Shown here: piece after piece, positions 1-6,717 of the stretch | Numbering within the stretch: the stretch's first letter is position 1 | Layout: each line of letters begins with the position of its first letter | Origin: a virus | Reading direction: 5' to 3' (one strand) | IMG/VR virus record: IMGVR_UViG_3300046517_000247 | Span: 1 to 23,355 of that record | Length of the DNA: 23,355 nt | The notes under the pieces: model-generated | Databases searched by the model: none | What the model saw: only the letters and a program-made list of their open reading frames with translations | Told to the model about the DNA's origin: nothing | Position numbers and translations under genes: made by a program

Positions 1-1734
1 GTTGTCCAGCCGCCAGCACCAGTAGCGGGTGCCCCGCTGATCCAGCCCCGGTCTCGCCAGCGCACGCCGCTTGTCAGGTTCCGTGCTTACCAGCCTACTG
101 CGCGGACCCTGTTTGAGACCGAGATTGCTGGCGCGGTTAGCGGCCTCGTCACCGGGGTTGCGTCTGCTGTCACGGTAGCGGGCGGGCTAGGTACCTTCTC
201 AGCCGCAGCCAGCGTGACGGGCGTTGGTGCTCTGGTCACGGTCGCGGGCGGGCTCGGTACGTTTGCGGCCGGGGCTAACGTGACAGGTGTAGCTGCTGCC
301 GTTGCTGTGCTTGGCGGTGTGGGCACGCTGTCCGGAGGCGCGAGCGTTACCGGGGTCGGCGCTGCCGTGACCGTAGCAGGCGGCACAGGGACGCCTAGCG
401 GCTCTGGCGGTGCGAACGTTACTGGCGTGGCCGCCCAGATCACGGTCGCAGGCGGAATTGGCACCCTATCGGCCGGGGAGAACCTGTCCGGCGTCGGCGC
501 AGCGGTCACCGTGGCCGGAGGAGCCGGGACGCCTTCAGGCGGAGCGGCAGTCACCGGGGTCCGGGCTGCGATCACGGTAGCTGGCGGCGCGGGAACTACG
601 GCTGGCTCCGCAGCCGTGACTGGCGTAGGCGCGGCCATCGCCGTGACTGGCGGGGTCGGCACAGCTTCCGGGAGCGCTGCGGTCACGGGCGTCGGTGCCC
701 GAGTCACGGTAGCCGGTGGGCTCGGTACGCTCAGCGCCGGTGACAACCTCGTGGGCGTCGGATCCCAGATTACTGTGGATGGCGGGGTCGGCATAGCGTT
801 TGGCGGCTTCAGCGGCGCAGCGAACGTTGCTGGTGCGGCTGCCCTCGTCACCGTGGCTGGCGGGGTCGGTACAACAAGTGCTGGGGCGGCTGCTACCGGG
901 GTAGGCGCTAGCGTCACGGTCACAGGTGGCGTGGGCACGGCTAGCGGCGCTGCGACCGTCACTGGTGTCGGCTCTGCTATCACGGTCGCCGGCGGAGCAG
1001 GGACTGCGTCCGGTGGGGCCGCTGTGGCCGGTATCCGGGCGGCCATCAATGTGTCCGTAGTGTCCGGTACGGCTTCGGGCGGGGCGGGGGTTACCGGGCT
1101 CGGGGCTAGCGTGACGGTGGCTGGAGGCGCTGGCACAGCCTCGGCAGGGGCTAACGTGGCCGGTGTGGCCGCACAGATAACCGTCGCGGGCGGGGCGGGC
1201 ACGCCTAGCGGGGCTGGCGCCGGGACAATCAGCGGGGTAGCGGCTCTAGTGACCGTGACCTGTGGAGCGGGCACGCTGACGACCGGGGGCAACGTAGCCG
1301 GGGTGGCAGCCCTGGTTACGGTGACTGGTGGCGCCGGTACACCGTCGGGTGGCGCGACGGTGACTGGCGTCCGAGCAGCCATCACGGTGACTGCCGGGGT
1401 AGGCATCCCGGGCGGAGGGGCTAAGGTCACCGGGGTAGCGGCGTCCATTCTGGTGAACGCTGGCGTAGGCCAGCTATCTGCCGCAGCCAATCTGGCTGGC
1501 GTCGCTGCCCTGGTGACCGTCCTGGGCGGCCACGGCACCGTGCTCGGGGGTGGTGCGGTCTTCCCTGGCACCGTCGTCATCACGCACTCGGCTGGAAGCG
1601 TTGTCGTCAGTAACACGACCGTGTACGCGGTCACGGTCAGCAACCGGGCCGGGAGCCTTCAGATAAGCAATCGTTCGGGACGAGTGGATATCTCCCAGAG
1701 GACGGGCGATGTCCAGGTTGGGAACCTGCCATGA
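1..1734 (+). CDS. Repetitive structural protein, 5'-truncated (probable capsid fibre/decoration or other virion protein)
   Basis: The frame is open from base 1 to a TGA at 1732-1734, so the true start lies before the window. The visible product is 577 residues. A proline/arginine-rich lead-in (VVQPPAPVAGAPLIQP...) of about 50 residues is followed by 21 tandem units of about 22 residues with consensus VTGVGAAVTVAGGAGTxSGGAA, then a C-terminal tail of 9-10-residue units such as RAGSLQISN, RSGRVDISQ and RTGDVQVGN. There are almost no charged residues in the repeats. The alternating V/T and G/A pattern suggests short beta strands with tight turns, that is a fibrous beta-solenoid-like fold; this is inference. 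It sits immediately upstream of head-tail connector genes and overlaps the next gene by ATGA, so a virion role is likely. I do not recognise a named family. The opposite strand is also open for 518 codons, an effect of the repeat composition. Confidence 0.75.
   Translation, partial: VVQPPAPVAGAPLIQPRSRQRTPLVRFRAYQPTARTLFETEIAGAVSGLVTGVASAVTVAGGLGTFSAAASVTGVGALVTVAGGLGTFAAGANVTGVAAAVAVLGGVGTLSGGASVTGVGAAVTVAGGTGTPSGSGGANVTGVAAQITVAGGIGTLSAGENLSGVGAAVTVAGGAGTPSGGAAVTGVRAAITVAGGAGTTAGSAAVTGVGAAIAVTGGVGTASGSAAVTGVGARVTVAGGLGTLSAGDNLVGVGSQITVDGGVGIAFGGFSGAANVAGAAALVTVAGGVGTTSAGAAATGVGASVTVTGGVGTASGAATVTGVGSAITVAGGAGTASGGAAVAGIRAAINVSVVSGTASGGAGVTGLGASVTVAGGAGTASAGANVAGVAAQITVAGGAGTPSGAGAGTISGVAALVTVTCGAGTLTTGGNVAGVAALVTVTGGAGTPSGGATVTGVRAAITVTAGVGIPGGGAKVTGVAASILVNAGVGQLSAAANLAGVAALVTVLGGHGTVLGGGAVFPGTVVITHSAGSVVVSNTTVYAVTVSNRAGSLQISNRSGRVDISQRTGDVQVGNLP
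148..1557 (+). repeat. 21 tandem 66-bp coding repeats
   Basis: Units start at 148, 214, 280, 346, 418, 484, 550, 616, 682, 748, 826, 892, 958, 1024, 1090, 1156, 1228, 1294, 1360, 1426 and 1492. Eighteen units are exactly 66 bp. Those at 346 and 1156 are 72 bp and that at 748 is 78 bp, so every length change keeps the reading frame. Units have diverged at the DNA level but keep the GTx-ACx-GGx-GTx opening codons. The array encodes the 22-residue protein repeat. Confidence 0.9.
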
Positions 1735-2036
1735 ACGTGTATCCGAGCGGGACCGTCGTACGGACCCAGGCCCAGAACTTCAAGGGGCTTGATGGCCTCG
1801 TGGCTGATCCGACGACTGTTACGCTGAAGTGGCGGCGAGGCTCGGGCGCCATCACCACGGCGGTGTACCCGGCTGCCCCAATCATCAAGGATTCTATCGG
1901 CAACTACCATGCCGACATGGACACGACTGGGTTCGTCGGGCCAGACCTGGAGCTCTGGCTGACGGAGTGGATCGGTACCGGCACCGTATCCGTAATTGGT
2001 AATGACTCATGGCAGGTTGAGCCACTAACCCTGTAG
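1731..2036 (+). CDS. Small head-tail region protein, Ig-like beta protein (hypothetical)
   Basis: A 101-residue protein starting MNVYPSGTVVRTQAQNF. Its ATG overlaps the stop of the repeat protein by ATGA (1731-1734), which implies translational coupling. The sequence alternates short hydrophobic strands (VTLKWRRGSGAITTAVYP, GNYHADMDTTGFVGPDLELW) and resembles small immunoglobulin-like proteins encoded between capsid and connector genes in actinophages. No catalytic motif is visible. Its position suggests a capsid-surface or connector accessory role, but that is inferred from gene order only. Confidence 0.75.
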   Translation: MNVYPSGTVVRTQAQNFKGLDGLVADPTTVTLKWRRGSGAITTAVYPAAPIIKDSIGNYHADMDTTGFVGPDLELWLTEWIGTGTVSVIGNDSWQVEPLTL

Positions 2037-2044
2037 GAGGAACA

Positions 2045-3127
2045 GTGACGATTAGCAGGGCCTGCTACGCCAACCGTGACTCAGTCATGCGTGCGCCCGA
2101 TATCAAGTTCACGGCCCGTATGGGCGAACAGGTGGACCGGGCCATTGAGTCAGCATCGGCATCGGTCGAGGACCGGCTCAACCGGGTATTCTTCAACACC
2201 GATGAGACCCGGAAATTTGACTACCCTGATTTCCAGTACAGTTACCCGTGGCGGCTCCGGCTGAACCAGAACGAGCTGGTCTCGGTGACCTTGTTTGTGA
2301 CCGGCTCCCTGCTTCCGTCTCCGGTCGTGATCCCGGCCGGTAGCTACATCCTCCAGCCAGCCAACTCAGGGCCGCCGTACCGCTTCGTTGACCTCCGGCG
2401 TGACAAGAGCGTTGGCTTCGGTTACAACCCCACGCCGCAGCAGGATATCGCCATCACCGGCACATGGGGCTACTGGGGCAAGACCAGGCTAGCTGGTGCG
2501 CTGTCGGCAGCCATGCCCGATGCGACCACCGGCACAGCTAGGGTCACGGACGGCAGCGCGGTGGGGGCCGGTGACGTCCTGACTGTCGGTACCGAGCGCA
2601 TGCTCGTCACGGATAAGACGATGGTCAGTACCGGGGTGATCTGGTCCGGGATGAGCACTGCCCAGGCTAACGATAACATCATCGCCGTGCCCGATGGGAC
2701 GCTGTTCCACGCCGGGGAGACCCTGCTGGCTGATTCGGAGCGGGTCTGGATCGCCGACATCGCCGGCAATACCCTGGTCGTGCGTCGGGGCTGGGACGGC
2801 ACCACGCTCGACGCCCATACGTCTGGGGTCCTGTACGCAGCCCGGCAGCTAGCCGTTACCCGGGGTGACTTCGGCACGACGGCCGCTAGCCATCTCAGCG
2901 CTGCGGCGTGTGTCACTACGCTGGTGCCCAGCCTGGTCCGGGATCTCACGGTCGCCGAGGCTGTTATCCAGCTGACCCAGGAGCCGAGCGCCTACTCCGC
3001 CGGCGGAAGTAGCACAGGCGGTACCGGCGGACAGAAGACAGAGCCCAACCCCGGTACCGGCATCGGTGACCTGCGGTGCCGTGTGGAGTCAGCCTACGGG
3101 CGCCAGGCAAGGAGCAGAGCGGTATGA
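2045..3127 (+). CDS. Head-to-tail adaptor (connector) protein
   Basis: A 360-residue protein starting at GTG 2045, four bases after the Shine-Dalgarno AGGAGG (2035-2040) that spans the previous stop. The first 150 residues (helical start, then VEDRLNRVFF, a WRLRLNQNELVSV segment and GTWGYWG) match what actinophage adaptor proteins look like; these join the portal ring to the tail. Residues about 160-275 hold two similar beta modules (AGDVLTVGTERMLV and AGETLLADSERVWI, the second followed by NTLVVRRGWDGT). The C-terminal part is helical (VRDLTVAEAVIQLTQEP) followed by a Gly/Ser/Thr linker. It is longer than simple adaptors because of the beta modules. Family assignment rests on pattern recognition and gene order. 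Confidence 0.7.
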   Translation: MTISRACYANRDSVMRAPDIKFTARMGEQVDRAIESASASVEDRLNRVFFNTDETRKFDYPDFQYSYPWRLRLNQNELVSVTLFVTGSLLPSPVVIPAGSYILQPANSGPPYRFVDLRRDKSVGFGYNPTPQQDIAITGTWGYWGKTRLAGALSAAMPDATTGTARVTDGSAVGAGDVLTVGTERMLVTDKTMVSTGVIWSGMSTAQANDNIIAVPDGTLFHAGETLLADSERVWIADIAGNTLVVRRGWDGTTLDAHTSGVLYAARQLAVTRGDFGTTAASHLSAAACVTTLVPSLVRDLTVAEAVIQLTQEPSAYSAGGSSTGGTGGQKTEPNPGTGIGDLRCRVESAYGRQARSRAV

Positions 3128-3531
3128 GCGGGGTGACGTATAGCCGTTCCGGACCGTTCTTCGATCCGGTGGTTCGCGATGGCACTATCAGGCACTATTG
3201 CGGGCACACCGAGGGCGCGATCGGCGATGACGGGGTGTCGATGGTCCAGGCATACCTGCCGGGCTCGTACAGGCGGGATCGGCCTGATCCGCATCCTGGG
3301 CTCTACGAGAGCTCGATCCATACCGAGCGGTCTGTCGTCGACCACCTGATCATTACCGACACCCCCGTGGTTTACGGGCCGTGGCTGGAAGGAGTAGGCA
3401 GCCGTAACTATCCGGTAACTAGGTTCGCCGGGTACCACACATTCCGCAGAGTCAGTCAGCTGCTGGATTCCATGGCCGAAGTAAAGGCCGACTCAGAACT
3501 CACACCCTACGTGGAGAGACTCAATGCCTGA
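3124..3531 (+). CDS. HK97 gp10-like head-tail / tail completion protein
   Basis: A 135-residue protein. I place the start at ATG 3124, which overlaps the adaptor stop by ATGA, rather than at the in-frame GTG at 3076, which would give a 48-nt overlap. The C-terminal half (VYGPWLEGVGSRN, then TRFAGYHTFRRV) is characteristic of the HK97 gp10-like proteins that Streptomyces-type phages encode between adaptor and tail terminator. These act at the head-tail joint or in tail completion. The 8-nt overlap with the next gene shows tight coupling. A head-tail stopper role is the main alternative. Confidence 0.68.
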   Translation: MSGVTYSRSGPFFDPVVRDGTIRHYCGHTEGAIGDDGVSMVQAYLPGSYRRDRPDPHPGLYESSIHTERSVVDHLIITDTPVVYGPWLEGVGSRNYPVTRFAGYHTFRRVSQLLDSMAEVKADSELTPYVERLNA

Positions 3532-3847
3532 GCAGATCGATCTCAACGACATCGACGGTGCCTACGGTTCGGGGCTTAAGTGCCTACAGTGCATCGGCGA
3601 GTATCAGCTGGCCGTCCAGGACAAGGAGGCCGGGGTGCTTCACGACGGCAAGGAGCCGGTCATCCCCGAGATCCGGGCAGCCGTAACGCTGGCTCCGTCC
3701 TGGCAGCAGACCCAGATGATGGGCCAGCTGGTGATGGCCTGTGTTCCGCTCCCTAGCTGCATGGAGCACCTGACGACCAAGAAGCAGAGCGCGGTTCAGC
3801 GGGCTACGGCTAGCGGGCTAGCGCTGGGCGGGAACGGGATGTCGTGA
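3524..3847 (+). CDS. Small four-cysteine protein (hypothetical)
   Basis: A 107-residue protein with ATG at 3524, overlapping the previous gene by 8 nt, and a GGAGAG Shine-Dalgarno about 7 nt upstream. It has a CxxC pair at residues 20-23 (KCLQC) and a second pair at 73 and 79 (ACVPLPSC) followed by H82, a spacing that could bind one zinc ion or form disulfides. There is no membrane segment. It lies between two head-tail joining genes and ends in a GTGA overlap with the tail terminator candidate. Function is unknown; a structural or connector-assembly role is inferred from position. Confidence 0.75.
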   Translation: MPEQIDLNDIDGAYGSGLKCLQCIGEYQLAVQDKEAGVLHDGKEPVIPEIRAAVTLAPSWQQTQMMGQLVMACVPLPSCMEHLTTKKQSAVQRATASGLALGGNGMS

Positions 3848-4320
3848 CGTCCAATTTCAACGATGAGGCCGTCAACACGGTGTTCAGCCGGGTTGTCAGC
3901 TACGCCATGCAGACCGGGCGTTTTGACAACGTGAACCAGCACGAGCCGAAGAACGCACCCGGTAACGGTCTCACCTGCTCCATCTGGATGCAGCGCATCA
4001 CGCCGATCGCGGCTGGTGGGCTGGACGTCACATCCGGAGTGGTGCTGCTCCAGGCCCGAATCTACACCAGCTTTGTTCAGCAGCCGTTTGACATGATCGA
4101 CCCGAGTGTCATGGCGGCCACTACCGATTTCATCGGAGCCATGAGTGGTGACTTTGAGTTCGGCGGTGAGGCGGACGTCAGGAACGTGGACCTGCTCGGG
4201 GCTTACGGGCCGTCCCTATCTGGCGAGGCCGGGTACATCGAGATCGACCGCAGGGTCCTGCGGGTCATGACAATAGCGGTACCGATCGTGATCAATGATA
4301 TGTGGGAGCAGGTGGCATAA
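3844..4320 (+). CDS. Probable tail terminator protein
   Basis: A 158-residue protein starting at GTG 3844 (GTGA overlap with the previous stop). The N-terminus (NDEAVNTVFSRVVSYAMQTG) is a helix typical of tail terminators, followed by alternating beta strands (VVLLQARIYTSF) and a C-terminal strand pair (YIEIDRRVLRVMTIAVPIVI). Tail terminators cap the tail tube and fix its length before head joining. Size and position directly before the major tail protein fit this role. Sequence identity alone is weak, so the call relies strongly on gene order. Confidence 0.62.
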   Translation: MTSNFNDEAVNTVFSRVVSYAMQTGRFDNVNQHEPKNAPGNGLTCSIWMQRITPIAAGGLDVTSGVVLLQARIYTSFVQQPFDMIDPSVMAATTDFIGAMSGDFEFGGEADVRNVDLLGAYGPSLSGEAGYIEIDRRVLRVMTIAVPIVINDMWEQVA

Positions 4321-5267
4321 TGCCAAAGCAGTCCGGGCTCGGCGACAACCTGTATTTCAATGGGTTCGACGTGTCGGGATCCATTCTGAGTGTTGACAAG
4401 ATCAGCGGTGGGCCGGCACTGCTCGAAACCACCAACATCAGGCAGTTCGCCAATTCGCGCCTCGGTGGCGTACGCGACGGATCGATGTCGTTCACCAGCT
4501 GGCTGGAGACGCTCCTTACCGTAGCCACGCCGGGCGTACCGGCTTCGGGTACGCCTCTGGTGAGCACAATCAACCAGCCGGTCCAGGTGACCATCACTGG
4601 CGGCACGATGACCAACGTGACGATCAACGGGTCGACTGTTGGCGTCGGGGCCGGTACCTACACGCTGCCGGCGCTCGGGACGATCGTGATGACCTATTCC
4701 GTGGCGCCTACCTGGAACTGGTTCTCGCTGGGCGTAGCGCACCAGGCCTTCAGCCCGCTGATTCGTACCGATGGGCAGGCCATGTACTTTCGGGGTACGG
4801 CGCTGGGCGCGCCATCAGCCTGCTGCGTATCCAAGCAGGCCAACTACGACCCGACCCGGGACAACAAGGGTGCCATCACGGCCAAGATCGACATCGATGC
4901 CAATGGCTTCGGGATGGAATGGGCAAACACGCTCACGCCGGGGCTCCGGACTGACAACGGGCCGACCACGGGTGCGTTCTTCGACCTCGGGGCTAGCTCA
5001 GCGTTCGGCTGCCAGGCCTACCTACAGCTGATCGAGCTTGTGGGCACAAACGTCCAGGTCACGATCACGCACGCCACTACCTCGGGCGGAACATACAACA
5101 CCCTGATTGACTTCGGGGTTCAGACCGTCATCGGTGGGTACCGGCAGGCTACGCTGAACAACGTAGCCGTCCGGGAATTCCTGAAGGTTGCTACGGCCGG
5201 TACATTCAGCCAGGCGGTTTTCGCCGTGACCTTTGTCCAGAATCCAATCGCTGGGGTGTCGTTCTGA
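4320..5267 (+). CDS. Major tail protein (tail tube subunit)
   Basis: A 315-residue protein. The start is ATG 4320 (TAATG with the previous stop), with AGGTGG five bases upstream; a GTG at 4302 is in frame but less likely. The N-terminus (MPKQSGLGDNLYFNGFDVSG, then SVDKISGGPALLETTNI) is a strong signature of actinophage major tail proteins, which stack as rings to form the tail tube. Residues about 78-140 contain a small beta module (VQVTITGGTMTNVTINGSTV then APTWNW) that looks inserted into the tube fold and could be surface exposed. The C-terminus is beta rich. Confidence 0.85.
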   Translation: MPKQSGLGDNLYFNGFDVSGSILSVDKISGGPALLETTNIRQFANSRLGGVRDGSMSFTSWLETLLTVATPGVPASGTPLVSTINQPVQVTITGGTMTNVTINGSTVGVGAGTYTLPALGTIVMTYSVAPTWNWFSLGVAHQAFSPLIRTDGQAMYFRGTALGAPSACCVSKQANYDPTRDNKGAITAKIDIDANGFGMEWANTLTPGLRTDNGPTTGAFFDLGASSAFGCQAYLQLIELVGTNVQVTITHATTSGGTYNTLIDFGVQTVIGGYRQATLNNVAVREFLKVATAGTFSQAVFAVTFVQNPIAGVSF

Positions 5268-5728
5268 TGGATGACCTGAACCGCATCATACCGGCCGTAG
5301 GGCCGGAGCACTACAAGACGTACACGATCACCGCACCTGTGACCACACACTGGCGGCAGGCGACGTGCGAGGAATACGAGTGTGACGACTTCCTGTACGG
5401 CTTTGTGCTGACCATCGATCCAACAACTGATCTCGGGCAGCGCCAGCTGGCTTACGTCAAGCAGGACAAGACCCGCAAGGGGGTCGTCCAGCAGGTCGGC
5501 CCGAATCTCATCAAGGTGGCCTACGGGCCGGGACAGTCGTGCTTCGAGCCGAAGCGCAGCACGCACCGTGTGCCTGTGGGTCGGCCACCGTTCTATCTGG
5601 TCTCGGGCGGTGACTGGCGGGGCAATCCGCGCGGTACCGAGACCCTCGTCCATCGTCGCCCGGATGACTGGGTGGACGATTGCGCAAACAATCAGAACAG
5701 GATCGCAGACGCGATCCGGAAAGGTTAG
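5267..5728 (+). CDS. Conserved cysteine-containing phage protein of unknown function
   Basis: A 153-residue protein with ATG 5267 overlapping the previous stop by one base. Conserved-looking features are CxxYxC at residues 34-39 (CEEYEC), a C92...H100 pair, the RPPFY and SGGDWRGNPRG segments, and C139 near the C-terminus. The C34/C39/C92/H100 set could bind a metal. I have seen similar proteins beside tail tube or capsid genes in actinophages but know no assigned function. It lies between two tube-like proteins, so a tail assembly or tail structural role is plausible; this is inference. Confidence 0.75.
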   Translation: MDDLNRIIPAVGPEHYKTYTITAPVTTHWRQATCEEYECDDFLYGFVLTIDPTTDLGQRQLAYVKQDKTRKGVVQQVGPNLIKVAYGPGQSCFEPKRSTHRVPVGRPPFYLVSGGDWRGNPRGTETLVHRRPDDWVDDCANNQNRIADAIRKG

Positions 5729-5731
5729 GCC

Positions 5732-6148
5732 ATGCCGAAGACCAGCGGCCTCGGGAGCGCAACGATCATTGACGATGCGTCCGGTACTCCGCGCACCATC
5801 AGCAACGACATCACCAACTATTCGTTCTCAACCCCGCGCGCCAGCCAGGACGTCACGGGCCTGGACAAGTTCGCCATCGAGCGCATCCTGCTCCTGGCCG
5901 ACTACACCAACACGCTAAACGGTGTGTTCAACTCGACCGCCAACTTCAGCCACGATGTCTTCAAGACCGTGCCCAGCACGAGCGCGCAGCGCACCACAGC
6001 CCTCCAGGTGCTGACCGGTGGTGGCACTCCGCAGCTGATCTGTGAGGTTCTGTACACCGACTATCAGCTGACCCGCGCGGCTACCGGCGAGCTGACTTGG
6101 CAGGTGCCTGGCTCACTGTCGGACGGCACCGTTCCGACCTGGACCTGA
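5732..6148 (+). CDS. Second tail-tube-like protein
   Basis: A 138-residue protein with ATG 5732, three bases after the previous stop and behind an AAAGG Shine-Dalgarno. It starts MPKTSGLGSATIIDDASG, sharing the MPKxSGLG opening with the major tail protein, and contains DVTGLDKFAIERILLLAD, LNGVFN, a central SHDVFKT and a C-terminal LTWQVPGSLSDGTVPTWT. This pattern is typical of small tail tube proteins in Streptomyces phages, where such proteins are often themselves annotated as the major tail protein. It directly precedes the tail chaperones, the usual place for the tube subunit. Which of the two forms the tube shaft cannot be told from sequence. Confidence 0.72.
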   Translation: MPKTSGLGSATIIDDASGTPRTISNDITNYSFSTPRASQDVTGLDKFAIERILLLADYTNTLNGVFNSTANFSHDVFKTVPSTSAQRTTALQVLTGGGTPQLICEVLYTDYQLTRAATGELTWQVPGSLSDGTVPTWT

Positions 6149-6157
6149 GGAGCAATC

Positions 6158-6583
6158 ATGGGGTTCCGTCCCGAGGAGACCATCTACACGCTGGAGTTTG
6201 ATGGCAGCAACATGGATGGCCTCCAGGTCAAGATGTCTGCGCTCAGCGTCGGTGAGTACGGCAAGATGATCAGGCTCATGAACGTCACCAGGCTAGAGGA
6301 AGCGGGTGATGCCAACGATGAGATCGTCCGCATGTTCGCAGCGTCTCTGCGCAACTGGAACGTCGAGGACAAGGCGGGTGAGCCGGTACCTACCACCCTG
6401 TCCGGCGTCGAGACACAGGAGCAGCCGTTCATCCTGCGCATCTTCACGGCATGGCAGAAGTCGATGTCCAGCGTCAGCGATGATCTGGAAAAAGACTCAG
6501 CCTCTGGCGCGACCACGCTGGAGGCTTCACTCGGGATGGCCGGCCAGTCACAGAGCCTCCCGAGTGGGCTGAGGCCGAACTAG
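6158..6583 (+). CDS. Tail assembly chaperone, G product
   Basis: A 141-residue acidic, helical protein (MGFRPEETIYTLEFDGSNMD) with a GAGGAGCAATC leader giving a good Shine-Dalgarno before ATG 6158. It lies directly before the tape measure gene, as tail chaperones do. G-type chaperones bind the tape measure protein during tail assembly. The last 29 residues (after LEK) lie in the region where the ribosome can instead shift frame to make the longer GT product. Confidence 0.8.
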   Translation: MGFRPEETIYTLEFDGSNMDGLQVKMSALSVGEYGKMIRLMNVTRLEEAGDANDEIVRMFAASLRNWNVEDKAGEPVPTTLSGVETQEQPFILRIFTAWQKSMSSVSDDLEKDSASGATTLEASLGMAGQSQSLPSGLRPN

Positions 6584-6717
6584 TCCTGGCGCTCTGTGAC
6601 AGGTTCAGGTGCCTGCCGTCCGCTGCCCGGGCGGAAGACATCAGCGTGTTGCAGATGATCCAGATGGAGGCGATCATGAAGCCGGCGAAGGAGGTGGATA
6701 TCCGGGATGCCGAATGA
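6158..6717 (+). CDS. Tail assembly chaperone, GT product by -1 frameshift
   Basis: This is the predicted fusion join(6158..6493, 6493..6717). After decoding GAA AAA at 6488-6493 a -1 slip continues as RLSLWRDHAGGFTRDGRP, then EPPEWAEAELVLALCDRF and ISVLQMIQMEAIM, ending at TGA 6715-6717, for about 186 residues. The downstream frame is open, has no start of its own and reads like the T half of actinophage chaperones. It overlaps the tape measure start by 11 nt. Programmed frameshifting here is a well-known property of long-tailed phages (lambda G/GT). The exact slip site is inferred. Confidence 0.75.
6487..6493 (+). other. Candidate -1 slippery site GGAAAAA
   Basis: In the zero frame the codons read CTG GAA AAA GAC. 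A -1 slip re-pairs the A-site tRNA perfectly (AAA to AAA), and the P-site tRNA shifts GAA to GGA with one mismatch. It is the only homopolymer-like run near the point where the coding signal changes frame. It departs from the commoner phage sites such as GGGAAAG. Confidence 0.6.
6688..6696 (+). promoter_or_regulatory. Strong ribosome binding site for the tape measure gene
   Basis: AAGGAGGTG is complementary to the 3' end of 16S rRNA and lies about ten bases before ATG 6707. It is inside the GT chaperone reading frame. It fixes ATG 6707 as the start. Confidence 0.75.

Noticed and set aside
87-1643. A 518-codon minus-strand frame with PAPPATVT-like repeats opposite the repeat protein
   Set aside because: It mirrors the plus-strand repeat, has no good start signal, opposes the operon direction, and is explained by GC-rich repeating codons that avoid stops on both strands.
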